From an uncultured Christensenella sp. (GTDB taxonomy: Bacteria > Bacillota > Clostridia > Christensenellales > Pumilibacteraceae), in contig CAJUBY010000003.1 of the NCBI GenBank assembly GCA_910585055.1, positions 1-64,000 on the forward strand: a DNA stretch of 64,000 nt, written 5' to 3'. This document shows, piece by piece, positions 37,779-46,842 of the stretch. The notes under the pieces are model-generated. The model ran no database searches, was not told the origin of the DNA, and worked only from the letters and a program-made list of their open reading frames with translations. How positions within the stretch are numbered: the stretch's first letter is position 1; every line of letters begins with the position of its first letter. The position numbers were made by a program, and so were the translations under genes.

Positions 37779-38399
37779 ATGGCAAGAAATATTTGTGCAG
37801 ATTGCAGACAGTGCCGAAGAGAAGGTCAAAAACTGTTTTTAAAGGGCGAGCGTTGCGTATCTAAAAAGTGCGCTATGGAACGCCGTCCCGTACCTCCCGG
37901 CGCACATGCGGCGGCGCGTCGTAAGAACAGCGAATATAACATGCAACTACGTGAAAAGCAAAAAGTCAAACGCGCGTACGGCGTGTTGGAAAAACAATTT
38001 CGTGCTTATTACGAGACTGCGGAAGCGCAAAAAGGCGTAACCGGCGAAAACATGCTCGCTATGCTCGAAAAGCGTTTGGATAACGTCGTTTACCGTATGG
38101 GCATAGGCGCGTCGCGTAAAATGTCGCGTCAGATAGTAAATCACGGGCACATCCTCGTAAACGGCAAACGCGTAGACATTCCTTCGTATCAAGTAAAGCT
38201 CGGTGACGAGATTTCCATAAGAGAAACCAGCCGCGATAATGCAATGTTCAAAGAACTGCGCGGCGCGAAGATCGTCATGCCCAAATGGGTCGTGTTCGAT
38301 ACCGAAAATTTCGTCGGCAAGATCGTGGATAATCCCAAGCGCGACGATATCGATCTCAATATCAACGAGCAGCTCATTGTCGAGTTGTATTCCAAATAA
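37779..38399 (+). CDS. rpsD: 30S ribosomal protein S4, zinc type
   Basis: This 206-residue S4 is a primary 16S binder and often the autoregulator of the alpha operon. It keeps the Cys form, with Cys9, Cys12, Cys26 and Cys31 in the N-terminal zinc site (a further Cys6 lies before it), followed by ERRPVPPGAHA. The S4 RNA-binding domain is in ENMLAMLEKRLDNVVYRMG and NHGHILVNGKRVDIPSYQV. Confidence 0.97.
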   Translation: MARNICADCRQCRREGQKLFLKGERCVSKKCAMERRPVPPGAHAAARRKNSEYNMQLREKQKVKRAYGVLEKQFRAYYETAEAQKGVTGENMLAMLEKRLDNVVYRMGIGASRKMSRQIVNHGHILVNGKRVDIPSYQVKLGDEISIRETSRDNAMFKELRGAKIVMPKWVVFDTENFVGKIVDNPKRDDIDLNINEQLIVELYSK

Positions 38400-38416
38400 T
38401 AAGGAGCAAACAGCCC

Positions 38417-39370
38417 ATGATGGAAATCGAAATGCCGAGGATCACGATGGAAGAAACCGACGGGTACCGTGCCGGAAAATTCGTCGTGGAGCCGCTTGAC
38501 CGCGGTTACGGACATACGCTCGGTAACGCGCTTCGGCGAGTATTACTGTCAAATCTTCCCGGTGCGGCAGTCATAGGGATCATGATCGACGGCGTCGATC
38601 ACGAGTTCTCGACCGTAAAGGGCGTTAAGGAAGACGTCACCGAGATAATCCTCAACCTAAAATCGCTCAACCTTAAAGCGAATTATACCGATAAATCGCT
38701 CGTAAAAGAACTGCATATACAAAAGAATTCGGCAGGTATCGTGACCGCTGCGGATATAGACGTAGATCCCGAGATCGACGTGCTCAATCCCGATCTTTAT
38801 ATCTGCACGCTCGACGACGGCGCCAAACTCGATATGACGCTGTACGTAGGCAAGGGCAGAGGATATATCGTAGCCGACGAGCTTAAAGATCCTTCCCGTC
38901 CCATAGGATATATTCCCATCGACGCAATATTTACGCCGGTAAAGTTCGCATCGTATTCGGTGGAGCCTACGCGTGTAGGGCAGTCGATGGATTTCGATAA
39001 GCTTACGCTCAATGTTAAGACCGACGGCTCGCTGTCCGCAAAGGATGTTTTGAGCTTAGCGGCAAAAGCGCTCGAAGACCACGTAAAACTGTTTGTCGCG
39101 CTTTCCGATACGATTTCCGGTATGGACATACTCGTGTCGCGCTCGGAAGACCGTCAGGCAAAAGTGCTGGAAATGAATATCGAAGAAATGGATCTGTCCG
39201 TCCGCAGTTATAACTGCTTGAAACGTGCGGGCATCCACACCGTTGCGGATCTCACGCGCAAGACCGAGGAGGACATGCTTAAAGTCAGGAATCTCGGCAG
39301 AAAATCGCTTGACGAGGTCATCGCCAAGCTGCGCGGATTCGGACTCGATCTTAAAGCAGCGGAAGATTAA
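38417..39370 (+). CDS. rpoA: RNA polymerase alpha subunit
   Basis: This 317-residue alpha subunit starts assembly of RNA polymerase and reads UP elements and activators. The N-terminal domain has PLDRGYGHTLGNALRRVLLSNLPGAAV; the C-terminal domain has LSVRSYNCLKRAGIHTVADL and RNLGRKSLDEVIAKL. ATG 38417 is directly followed by a second ATG; either could be used. Its length is normal for Firmicutes. Confidence 0.97.
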   Translation: MMEIEMPRITMEETDGYRAGKFVVEPLDRGYGHTLGNALRRVLLSNLPGAAVIGIMIDGVDHEFSTVKGVKEDVTEIILNLKSLNLKANYTDKSLVKELHIQKNSAGIVTAADIDVDPEIDVLNPDLYICTLDDGAKLDMTLYVGKGRGYIVADELKDPSRPIGYIPIDAIFTPVKFASYSVEPTRVGQSMDFDKLTLNVKTDGSLSAKDVLSLAAKALEDHVKLFVALSDTISGMDILVSRSEDRQAKVLEMNIEEMDLSVRSYNCLKRAGIHTVADLTRKTEEDMLKVRNLGRKSLDEVIAKLRGFGLDLKAAED

Positions 39371-39384
39371 TAAGGAGAACAACT

Positions 39385-39894
39385 ATGGAACAGAGAAAAC
39401 TTTCCCGTCCGACCGATCAGCGCGATGCGCTTTTGCGTAATCAGGTGACCGCGCTTTTGTGGAACGAAAAGATAACTACGACATATGCACGTGCCAAGGA
39501 AGTTTCGCGTATCGCCGACGGCATTATCCAGCTCGCTATCGACACCGTGCTCGACGTAAAGAAAGACGTTAAAAAGACTGTCGATAAAAAGGGCAAGCCC
39601 ATCGAAGTAGAAGTCATTCTCGACGGCGAAAAACGCCTTGCCGCGCGACGTAAGATAATGGCTATGGTCTACGATCCGCCCGAAACAAGAAAACCCGGCG
39701 AAACGGCTCCTGCGTTCAGAGAACGTACCAAGGATATCCGTCATCCGCTTATCGAACGTATATTCAACGTGTATGCTATCCGTTATGCGCAGCGTAACCG
39801 CGATAACAACAGCAGCGGCGGTTATACGCGCGTGCTCAAGCTCGGCGCACGCAGAGGCGACGGCGCGGAAGAAGCGTTGATCGAGTTGGTGTAA
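39385..39894 (+). CDS. rplQ: 50S ribosomal protein L17, enlarged
   Basis: This L17 lies near the tunnel exit. The start RKLSRPTDQRDALLRNQVTALLWNEKITTTYARAKEV and the end GGYTRVLKLGARRGDGAEEALIELV are standard. The middle is about 50 residues longer than the usual 113-127, with a Lys/Asp-rich insert (about 58-75) and a Pro-rich one (about 97-112). It is last in the cluster and is followed by a terminator. Confidence 0.95.
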   Translation: MEQRKLSRPTDQRDALLRNQVTALLWNEKITTTYARAKEVSRIADGIIQLAIDTVLDVKKDVKKTVDKKGKPIEVEVILDGEKRLAARRKIMAMVYDPPETRKPGETAPAFRERTKDIRHPLIERIFNVYAIRYAQRNRDNNSSGGYTRVLKLGARRGDGAEEALIELV

Positions 39895-39905
39895 TGCAAG
39901 ATATA

Positions 39906-39933
39906 AACGATCCGTAAAAACGGGTCGTTTTTT
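39906..39933 (+). terminator. Intrinsic terminator of the ribosomal supercluster
   Basis: AACGATCCGT (39906-39915), loop AAAA, then ACGGGTCGTT (39920-39929) and a T-run to 39933. The stem has ten pairs with one U-G. Confidence 0.92.
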
Positions 39934-39959
39934 GTTAAGAAAAATAAATATCCCCGTAT

Positions 39960-40908
39960 GTTATGAACCCCAAAAGTTGGACAGAAAAAATAGTTAAATT
40001 GCTTGTGATTGAGTTCGGTATTGTACCGGACTCATTCCGTTTAAAATGAGAGATATTCTCTCGTTATTCCGGTAGTATATGTACTTTTTCAGACAGCGGA
40101 CGAGAATTCATTACAGTTATCCAAACAGTTGCCTTTCCTTGACAACTCTGAAGAATGTTATGTTCTTGCAGTTGTCTTTGAAACTCTTTCATTTGGTATT
40201 GCCAGCCTCGGTCGGAGTGTAGTATAGGTCTTGCGTTTTTCGGCAGTTTGTCGAACAGTCTTTTCAACATTTCTCGCGTTTGCTCGAAGTTCGGACTTGT
40301 CGATATATAATTCCTTATTACTTTGTTGTTATGTAAGTCTATAATTGGAGATAGATATACCTTGTCATCACATACAGAGAACTCGGTACTTGTTTCAAAG
40401 TCACGGTTTATTATGTTCGGTGCTATCTTTCCTACTTCGCCTTTATATGATTTGTACTTGCTTTTACGGCGTTTCCCATGCAAACCCATGCTTCGCATCA
40501 GCTTATGAAAGTCTTATGATTAAGCTTAGCAACATTCGGCGGTAGCCGTACCGTTGTTTATTCTCGGCAAAGATTTGCTCTATCTCTTGCTTTACGGTTT
40601 TGTACTTGTCATTGTTCCGATGTTTGAGACAGTAGTAATACGTACTCCGAGCCAAACCGGATAATTTCAATAACCTTTCAGCGGAAATCTTTGCCTTAGT
40701 TCGGATACTATTTCGGCTTTTTGCCGCTCATTTGCTCTTCCGCTCGAACTAAGGCGTCGAGTTTTTTTAAGTATTCCAGCTCCGCTTCGGCATACTGCAA
40801 CTGTTCTTGAAGTCTTTGATTCTCGGCTATAAGATTTTCTTCTACCGATTTATCTAACGGCTTTTTCGGGCGTCCGCATTTCGGACTTCGTCCACGTCGC
40901 TCTACCAT
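39960..40908 (-). pseudogene. Decayed IS3-family (IS150-like) transposase remnant
   Basis: Read on the minus strand, this is an OrfA end (coiled-coil LIAENQRLQEQLQYAEAELEYLKKL, 40708-40908), then an OrfB start (RLLKLSGLARSTYYYCLKH ... ENKQRYGYRR), the integrase core with SPIIDLHNNKVIRNYISTSPNFEQ and LHSDRGWQYQ, and the terminal NNERISLILNGMSPVQYR. Frames shift several times and short pieces are missing: the stretch with the first catalytic Asp (normally before TEF) is deleted, as is the part after YGYRR. The OrfA helix-turn-helix is absent. The end TGAACCCCAAAAGTTGGACA (39964-39983) looks like an intact terminal repeat, and no mate was found at the other side. It cannot be active. Confidence 0.88.
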
Positions 40909-40952
40909 AAAACCCTCCGCTCCTTCTGTTAGATATATGCGCTACCAATCTT

Positions 40953-41217
40953 TCACTTGCGAACGTTGGTTAGAACATTCGGCGCATGTTTAACACTCCA
41001 ATAAAGCGCTTCGCTGTAGTCAATGTACAGCCTTCCATTGACATAACACTGTATGTCTGTTTCGGATCGGACCACTTTGAGTTCGTATTCGCCGGACGGA
41101 TCGAAGTTTGCGATAAGCGCTTCGCCGCATACCGACCATTCACCTTGTGTGACTTTGCCGAGATATGCGGATCCGTTGCGCGACGTAAAAAAGAAGTAAT
41201 AGGAAACAAGGCGCGGG
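40953..41217 (-). pseudogene. Fragment of a beta-sandwich (LamG-like) glycan-enzyme domain
   Basis: On the minus strand a frame without start codon reads LVSYYFFFTSRNGSAYLG, then KVTQGEWSVCGEALIANFD, then GEYELKVVRSETDIQCYVNG and RLYIDYSEALYWS, ending at a stop at 40953-40955. The pattern (a VVRSETDIQCYVNG strand pair with DYSEA) is typical of the C-terminal beta-sandwich attached to GH43-type enzymes or sugar lipoproteins. About 85 codons survive. The front part and any start are gone, and the 5' edge merges with the AraC fragment. Confidence 0.6.
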
Positions 41218-41226
41218 GATCTCCGC

Positions 41227-41451
41227 GTGTTTGCTTGCCGTACCGGCTATACAGGCAAAACGTTTTACGGTTACGTTACGCATCTGCGTTTCGAACGCGC
41301 CCGGCTGTTGCTGGACTCGACGCCGAAGATATTACAGGATATAGCAAACGAAATAGGGTATGCGGACGTACAGCCGCTCAACAAACTGTTTAAGCGAAAT
41401 TTCGGCATAACACCTGCCGAATACAGGCGCGAAAAAAACAATTACAGATAA
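41227..41451 (+). pseudogene. C-terminal fragment of an AraC-family regulator
   Basis: About 74 codons encode most of the paired helix-turn-helix: FYGYVTHLRFERARLLLDST, ILQDIANEIGYADVQPLNKLFKRNFGITPAEYRR. The effector-binding N-terminus and the beginning of the first helix are missing, and no ribosome site precedes the nominal GTG. It lies head to head against the beta-sandwich fragment, which fits a decayed regulator-enzyme pair such as those at 55.6 kb and 61.3 kb. Confidence 0.75.
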
Positions 41452-41601
41452 TGCTGTTCCGTGATCGTCCGTGCGCAAAATACGTCGGATAGGAGATTGC
41501 GATAAATTAATAAACGAATACGGCGGCACAGTGTGTCGACGTCTTTCGATAATATGCGTTTAGTCGCGCACGCCGTCAAAAGGATAATATACCGATTTCG
41601 G

Positions 41602-41630
41602 TTGACATAGGCGAAGATTTGTCATATAAT
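41602..41630 (+). promoter_or_regulatory. Consensus promoter of the transglutaminase-like gene
   Basis: TTGACA (41602-41607) and TATAAT (41625-41630) with a 17-bp spacer are an exact consensus. The leader is about 20 nt and includes AGGAGAT. Confidence 0.88.
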
Positions 41631-41658
41631 TTATACACTACAAATTTCAGGAGATATT

Positions 41659-44538
41659 ATGCAAAACAATACCGAACGTGTGTCTTTGTTCAAAAGAATG
41701 CTTTTGGCATTGACGTTAATGGTTTTGGCGTTTACCTGCGTTGCCGTATTTTCGGACGCCGGTGCGCGTGCGGAGACCGAGAATAATATCGGTCGTACAT
41801 ATTACCGCGACGAGCTTAAGAACAGCGAGCTTGCGCAGCGGTTTTACGGCGTTTTCGCAGAGATGGCGGAAGAGGGGATGCTTAAAGACGGCAAATCGGT
41901 TTACGACTTGACCGATACGCTTTCGCAGGACGAACTTTCGCAGTATTTGAGCGGCGGTGCTGCGGTAAAAAAGATCCCGGTCGCATTCGGCGCGGCGCGT
42001 GATGCCTTTTATATGGATCATCCCGATCTGTTTTATGCGGATGTATACAAACTGTATCTTACGGCTGGGATGAAAGGCGGAAAATATGTGGCGTACATAG
42101 ATTCGGGCAACGCCGACAATTATTTTGTCGACAATACCGTAAAAACACAGGCGGAAGCGGAACAGTATATACAGAATTACGAGACTGCGTTAAACGCTTT
42201 GGTCGATGCGGCAAAAGCAAATTCTTCCGACCCCGTAAAACAGATCGCATTCGTAAACGAAAAGCTGTCGAGCGAAGTGGAATACGATTACGGCGCGTAC
42301 AAGGATGCGATGAACAACGTAACGTACGACGGATCGGTAAATACGGCGTACGGCGCCATAGTCGTTAAAAAGGCGATGTGCGGCGGTTATTCTCGTGGGT
42401 TCAAAGCCGTTATGGACAGATTGGATATACCGTGCGTGCTCGTGCAGGGTTCGGGTTATACCGGCAAAAGCGTCGTCGATCAAGTCAGCGGCGAAAAACT
42501 TCAAGCCGGTTACGAAGCGCATATGTGGAACGCCGTCAAGCTGGACGGACACTGGTACGCAGTAGACGTTACGTGGAATTCGTCGGCAGCCAATCGCAGC
42601 AAGTACTTGCTTGTCGGCAGCGACATACTGGATATCAACCATTTCGAAGACGGCGTGATCTCGTCGTCCGGGTTCGAGCTTTCGTATCCTACGCTTCGCC
42701 CGTTCAATTACGGCGTCAATGCCGATAAGAGCGGTTTCGTGTTTAAAGACACCGGCAAGATAGGAAGCGAAGAGTTCGGTTATATACCGACCGGCGAAGA
42801 AAAACAAAGCACGCTTACGCTCGGCATTTCGTACGAAGGTAAAAACTTTATGATGCTTGCCGAAGACGGATTGCATCTTGCTTTCAGATACGGTACGGAT
42901 ACCGAATGGACGCCGTGGTACAGCCGTAAAGCAACGGTAGACGCAATGGGGCTTGACGAAGAGCAGATAAGAACGTTTTACCTTAACGAATATACGCTGG
43001 AACACGTCGGCAACAGTGTACAGAAGATCCAGTATGCCGTTTTCGATTGCGCTCCCAACAATATAACGTCTTACGATCTTTCTGCGATGTCGGACGATCA
43101 TATATTGGCGGTCAGTACGGTTTATTCCAACAATGCGTATAAAGAATATATCCCGGCGCCTTATGTCAAACATATGACCCCTGACGAGAAAGGTCATATC
43201 AGGAGCTTCAATCAGCTGCGCGTCACGCTCGAATACAGCGAGCAGCTTGTTTGTGCGGAAGGAAAGACCGAAGCCGATATAGGCATTTCCGTTACCGGTA
43301 CGCACAGCGATCTCGCCGAACACGTAAAAATCGACGACATTGTTTGGAACGCGGAAAAGAATACCGTTTCGTTCCTGTTAACGCCCAGCAAATATTACGC
43401 GCACAATTGCGAAACGTATAATTTAATGCCCACCAATCTCGTCGGCAAAGAGAGTTTTAAAACTCCCGAACCGGGATGCCTTTCGTTTAAGATGAAACAG
43501 GTGATATGCCCCAAAGTATTCAACGACGGAAGACTGTATATGCAGGTGTTCGGACAACCGCAGTTCGTCGGAGCGGAAGACTTGTCCGTAAACGATTTCA
43601 AGGATAAAAACGGTCAGCCCGTAGTAGGCAATCAGCGCAGCCAGATGATGCTTGTCGTAAACAGCCCGTCCAAAGCTGAGACCGACGAAATGATGGAGGC
43701 GACCGATCTCGAACAATCCGAAGTAGCGGCGAGCGCGACTTACCAGATAGACCTTCAGGTCTGCGGCGTTGTTCAGCAGGTCCCGTCCGGCAGTTATATG
43801 CAGGTCGGATTCGGATTCCCCGAGGGATTCAAAGCGGACAGCGATGTTACGTATACCGTTTACCACTATACGCGCGACAAGGACGGCAAAATAACCGGTT
43901 GCACCGCGATACCCTGTATCGTCAGCGAATACGGCATTATTGCTACCGTAAACAGTTTTTCGCCGTTTATGATCTGTGCGGTCAAAAATAACGGTACGAC
44001 AAATGCGCGGCGCAACGTGTATGCCAGCGTCGACGGTGTAGGCGGCGCCATAGACAGAACTACCATAATATCCGTTGACAGCGGCGAAAGCGTTACTTAC
44101 ACGATCATGGAAGATGACGGTTACGAACTGAACGACGTTTTGCTCAACGGAAGATCGGTAAAGAATTTTGTCAGCGGCAATAAACTGACCGTGCCGTATT
44201 CGGAATTGGGTAAGGACGGGGCTTTCGGTAACAGCGATGTTATAGATATATCGTTTATATCCGAGCGCGCCGCGGCGTACTACAGAGATAACCAAATAGA
44301 AGTCGTGCGTCCGAAGTTGGTTTTGACTTCCGACGATATGCTTACGGCGGTCGCGCACGAAACGACTTCGGGCAGCGGCAACTCGCAGTCCTCGTCCAAT
44401 ACGTGGATCGTAGTAACTGTAATAGTTATCGCCGTAGTGCTTTTGGCAGGTGCGGCGGCAGCGGCTTTGCTGGTCGTTCGCAAAAAGAAGGCGCCTGCCG
44501 CCGACGCTAAATCGTCCGGCGGTAAAAATCGCAAATAA
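41659..44538 (+). CDS. Membrane-anchored transglutaminase-like surface protein
   Basis: This 959-residue exported protein has a signal peptide (about residues 1-38, cut after ARA). Its transglutaminase-like domain has the triad Cys241 (MCGGYSRG), His288 (EAHMWNAV) and Asp303 (YAVDVTWN). Such domains act as cysteine peptidases or cross-linkers at the cell wall. The rest, about residues 350-880, is beta-rich with no recognised catalytic part, and a single helix near 905-930 is followed by a basic KKKAPAADAK tail, so the protein is anchored with the active site outside. It has its own consensus promoter and terminator, so it should be strongly and constitutively expressed. Its target is unknown. 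Confidence 0.87.
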   Translation: MQNNTERVSLFKRMLLALTLMVLAFTCVAVFSDAGARAETENNIGRTYYRDELKNSELAQRFYGVFAEMAEEGMLKDGKSVYDLTDTLSQDELSQYLSGGAAVKKIPVAFGAARDAFYMDHPDLFYADVYKLYLTAGMKGGKYVAYIDSGNADNYFVDNTVKTQAEAEQYIQNYETALNALVDAAKANSSDPVKQIAFVNEKLSSEVEYDYGAYKDAMNNVTYDGSVNTAYGAIVVKKAMCGGYSRGFKAVMDRLDIPCVLVQGSGYTGKSVVDQVSGEKLQAGYEAHMWNAVKLDGHWYAVDVTWNSSAANRSKYLLVGSDILDINHFEDGVISSSGFELSYPTLRPFNYGVNADKSGFVFKDTGKIGSEEFGYIPTGEEKQSTLTLGISYEGKNFMMLAEDGLHLAFRYGTDTEWTPWYSRKATVDAMGLDEEQIRTFYLNEYTLEHVGNSVQKIQYAVFDCAPNNITSYDLSAMSDDHILAVSTVYSNNAYKEYIPAPYVKHMTPDEKGHIRSFNQLRVTLEYSEQLVCAEGKTEADIGISVTGTHSDLAEHVKIDDIVWNAEKNTVSFLLTPSKYYAHNCETYNLMPTNLVGKESFKTPEPGCLSFKMKQVICPKVFNDGRLYMQVFGQPQFVGAEDLSVNDFKDKNGQPVVGNQRSQMMLVVNSPSKAETDEMMEATDLEQSEVAASATYQIDLQVCGVVQQVPSGSYMQVGFGFPEGFKADSDVTYTVYHYTRDKDGKITGCTAIPCIVSEYGIIATVNSFSPFMICAVKNNGTTNARRNVYASVDGVGGAIDRTTIISVDSGESVTYTIMEDDGYELNDVLLNGRSVKNFVSGNKLTVPYSELGKDGAFGNSDVIDISFISERAAAYYRDNQIEVVRPKLVLTSDDMLTAVAHETTSGSGNSQSSSNTWIVVTVIVIAVVLLAGAAAAALLVVRKKKAPAADAKSSGGKNRK

Positions 44539-44546
44539 TTCCCGAA

Positions 44547-44573
44547 AAACTCCGTTGCAAGACGGAGTTTTTT
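44547..44573 (+). terminator. Intrinsic terminator after the transglutaminase-like gene
   Basis: AAACTCCGT (44547-44555) pairs with ACGGAGTTT (44562-44570), followed by T to 44573. Confidence 0.88.
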
Positions 44574-44635
44574 GATGCCGAGACGTACGGCGGCGGTATC
44601 GTTGCCGCCCAACGTACGTACAGGCGGTCAAAGGA

Positions 44636-44664
44636 TTGACATTATATTAATATCGGTGTAAACT
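44636..44664 (+). promoter_or_regulatory. Promoter of the GNAT gene, apparently leaderless
   Basis: TTGACA (44636-44641), 17 bp, then TAAACT (44659-44664). The ATG at 44671 lies exactly 6 nt after the -10, so the first transcribed base should be the A of the start codon. Confidence 0.7.
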
Positions 44665-44670
44665 ACGGTA

Positions 44671-45387
44671 ATGGCGGATATATTGCAAAACGAAAAATAC
44701 TCAGTGGAACGTGCGGTGATAGACGACGTCGTAAAACACGAAAACGCACGGATCTTATTTTGCGACGGAAAGGGCGCCGCGGTACGACTGGGCGATCTTA
44801 CAAAATGCGTGTTCGCCGATATATCGGATTTTGCCGTGTATGCGGATAAATACGGACTTTACGGCGATGTATGCCTTTTGGGCGCACCGAAAAACGCGCC
44901 GTGTGTTTTGGGGTTCGACGGCGGTACTCCGTGCGTTACCTTTGCGTATCTCGAAAGTATGCCGCCTCCGGTGGAAATGCCGTACGGTACAGATATAAAG
45001 CGTCTTGCGCCGTCGCTTGCGGGAACCGTAGCGGAAGCATACAGCAATCCGTGCGGCGGATATACAGCGGATAGCATTGCCGTGCTTATGCGCGATAAAG
45101 GAGTGTTCGGCGCTATAACGGACGGCAGACTGTCGGGGTTCATCGGTCGTCACGGTGACGGCAATATGGGGATGTTGGAGGTATTTCCGGAATTCCGCAG
45201 GCGCGGCATAGCAACGGCGTTAGAGCGATTTATGATAAATTATGTAATGACTTTCGGCAGGACGCCCGTGTGCGACGTTTATGCGGATAATGCCGCGAGT
45301 TTCGATTTGCAGTGCAAGCTGGGACTGACGCCTGCGACGGGTTATACGTTTTGGTGCGAAATACAAAAAAAGGACGGTCGATCATGA
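44671..45387 (+). CDS. GNAT-family N-acetyltransferase
   Basis: This 238-residue acetyl-CoA-dependent transferase carries a GNAT fold in the C-terminal half: GRLSGFIGRHGDGNMGMLEVFPEFRRRGIATAL forms strands 4 and the acetyl-CoA loop (the R/Q-x-x-G-x-A type loop reads RRRGIA), then NAASFDLQCKLGL as the last helix. The N-terminal 110 residues are an unrelated-looking second lobe. The acceptor is unknown. There is no ribosome site; translation may start on a leaderless mRNA. The stop overlaps the next start (ATGA). Confidence 0.85.
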   Translation: MADILQNEKYSVERAVIDDVVKHENARILFCDGKGAAVRLGDLTKCVFADISDFAVYADKYGLYGDVCLLGAPKNAPCVLGFDGGTPCVTFAYLESMPPPVEMPYGTDIKRLAPSLAGTVAEAYSNPCGGYTADSIAVLMRDKGVFGAITDGRLSGFIGRHGDGNMGMLEVFPEFRRRGIATALERFMINYVMTFGRTPVCDVYADNAASFDLQCKLGLTPATGYTFWCEIQKKDGRS

Positions 45388-46328
45388 ATGTTCGTCAGAC
45401 GGTAAAAGAAGTATTCGATCCTACGTTCGAGGCGGTCGGCGACAGCGATCTGTCGTACGATCAAAAGCGCGAGCTGCTATACAATCTTTATTGCTTTGCC
45501 TGTGCGGTCGATCCCGATTATGTCGGGTCGCCCTGCAATCCTTTGTTCGAATACGGCTGCTGTTTTTTGATAGAGCCGGAACGGCATCCGGATTACCGTA
45601 AGGACGATCCGCAGTTTGTACATACGGCGGCGTCCAACGACGTTCTGCCCGGCGGCGGACGGTGGTATTCCCGGCGCGGCAAAGACTTTATAAAGTACGA
45701 TCACGGTTCGCCTCTGTACGAAAAGCTTGTTACAGGCGGCGTTATACCGCAACAGGACCGTTCGCCTATAAAACAGCTTTCGCTTTATGCGGCGGTGTAC
45801 TGTGCAGTAAGTCTGTTTAAGGAACTGCGTCCGCTGTGGTTTACTTATTATTTTTATCTGGATGCGACAAACGAGCCGGTAGACGAGGAGTACGACGATA
45901 AACTGTTCGAAATATTACACGATAAAAAAGTATACGAACAGGCTTGCGAAGTACGCGGATCCATGCTGATAGGCGACGAGGCCGAGCTTGCGAGCGCCGA
46001 AAAACTGTTGAAATGGTATAAACCGTTTATCGAACTGCGTCGACAGAAAATATTCGATGTTTTCGAAAAGCATATGGCGACAGGGGATGCGGATTTTGTA
46101 AGCGAATATTCAAACGCCATGCTCGGTTATTATCCCGAATCCGTACAGCTTATGAACTGGAACGCCGCGTCACGTACGGAGCGTGTAGTTAAAACCAGAA
46201 ACGGGGAAGAACTGAAGGAACTGATATTCGATCTGCGCGACTACGACGCCGTTTCCCATTCGGCAGTAGTAAAAAAGTATCTTACGCTTGCCGAGTTGAT
46301 GTTGAAAAACATTGAAGGTAGGCAGTAA
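45384..46328 (+). CDS. Protein of unknown function coupled to the GNAT gene
   Basis: This 314-residue soluble protein matches no family I know. It is rich in aromatic and charged residues (CNPLFEYGCCFLIEPERHPDYRKDD, LRPLWFTYYFYLDA) and has no signal or membrane helix. The ATG at 45384 overlaps the GNAT stop and has an AAAGGA site; an in-frame start at 45312 lies inside the GNAT gene and is unlikely. Expression with the acetyltransferase suggests that it is its substrate or partner; that is inference. Confidence 0.78.
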   Translation: MNVRQTVKEVFDPTFEAVGDSDLSYDQKRELLYNLYCFACAVDPDYVGSPCNPLFEYGCCFLIEPERHPDYRKDDPQFVHTAASNDVLPGGGRWYSRRGKDFIKYDHGSPLYEKLVTGGVIPQQDRSPIKQLSLYAAVYCAVSLFKELRPLWFTYYFYLDATNEPVDEEYDDKLFEILHDKKVYEQACEVRGSMLIGDEAELASAEKLLKWYKPFIELRRQKIFDVFEKHMATGDADFVSEYSNAMLGYYPESVQLMNWNAASRTERVVKTRNGEELKELIFDLRDYDAVSHSAVVKKYLTLAELMLKNIEGRQ

Positions 46329-46451
46329 GTATTGCGTATCCCGATGCGTCGCGTACGGAACAGATATAACTATCGTGACGGATTATATAATCGGTCGGCG
46401 GCAAGTTTCATATAGTAATAAACCGAAAAAGTATAATATCTTCGCATAAAA

Positions 46452-46485
46452 ACACCGACGCTCAACTGCTGTTCGGCGCCGGTGT
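46452..46485. terminator. Bidirectional terminator between convergent genes
   Basis: ACACCG and CGC (46452-46461) pair with GCG and CGGTGT (46476-46485) around one mismatch. AAAA precedes it and AAATTTT follows, so it can stop both the unknown gene on plus and the DUF1540 gene on minus. Confidence 0.65.
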
Positions 46486-46539
46486 AAATTTTCCCGATCG
46501 ATCGCGGTAAGCTATTGCGTATCGATAACTATGGTTCGT

Positions 46540-46842
46540 TTATTTTTTGATGAACGTAAGGCATTCCGCAGAACCGTCGTCCGCGGTGGATACCGTTATA
46601 CCGTTGGCTATGCACTTGGCGGAACGGTTGAAAAGGCAGGGCGCATTGCAGCTTACGGCGGTGTCGACGGAGTTGTCCGGTTTGGAAAATTCCGCGGATG
46701 CCTCGGTGTTTATATCGCCCGTCGATTCGGTAGGTTCGTATGTCGTGCAGCAGGTGTTGCCTGCGACGGCAATGTCTTTTGCGCAGCAGCAGTATCCGTG
46801 ATTGAACTTGCAATCTTTTTGTCCGCATTTAAGATCGTACAT
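46540..46842 (-). CDS. DUF1540 Cys-rich small protein, two copies of the motif
   Basis: This 100-residue protein is built of two DUF1540 units: LKCGQKDCKFNHGYCCCAKDIAVAG..CCTTYEP near the start and VSCNAPCLFNRSAKCIANGITV..CLTF at the end, joined by an acidic Ser/Thr linker. The Cys pattern suggests metal binding; this family is almost limited to Clostridia and has no known role. The start at ATG 46842 is chosen because GGAG lies just upstream; the longer reading to 46899 has no site and no family match. Confidence 0.85.
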   Translation of the reverse strand: MYDLKCGQKDCKFNHGYCCCAKDIAVAGNTCCTTYEPTESTGDINTEASAEFSKPDNSVDTAVSCNAPCLFNRSAKCIANGITVSTADDGSAECLTFIKK

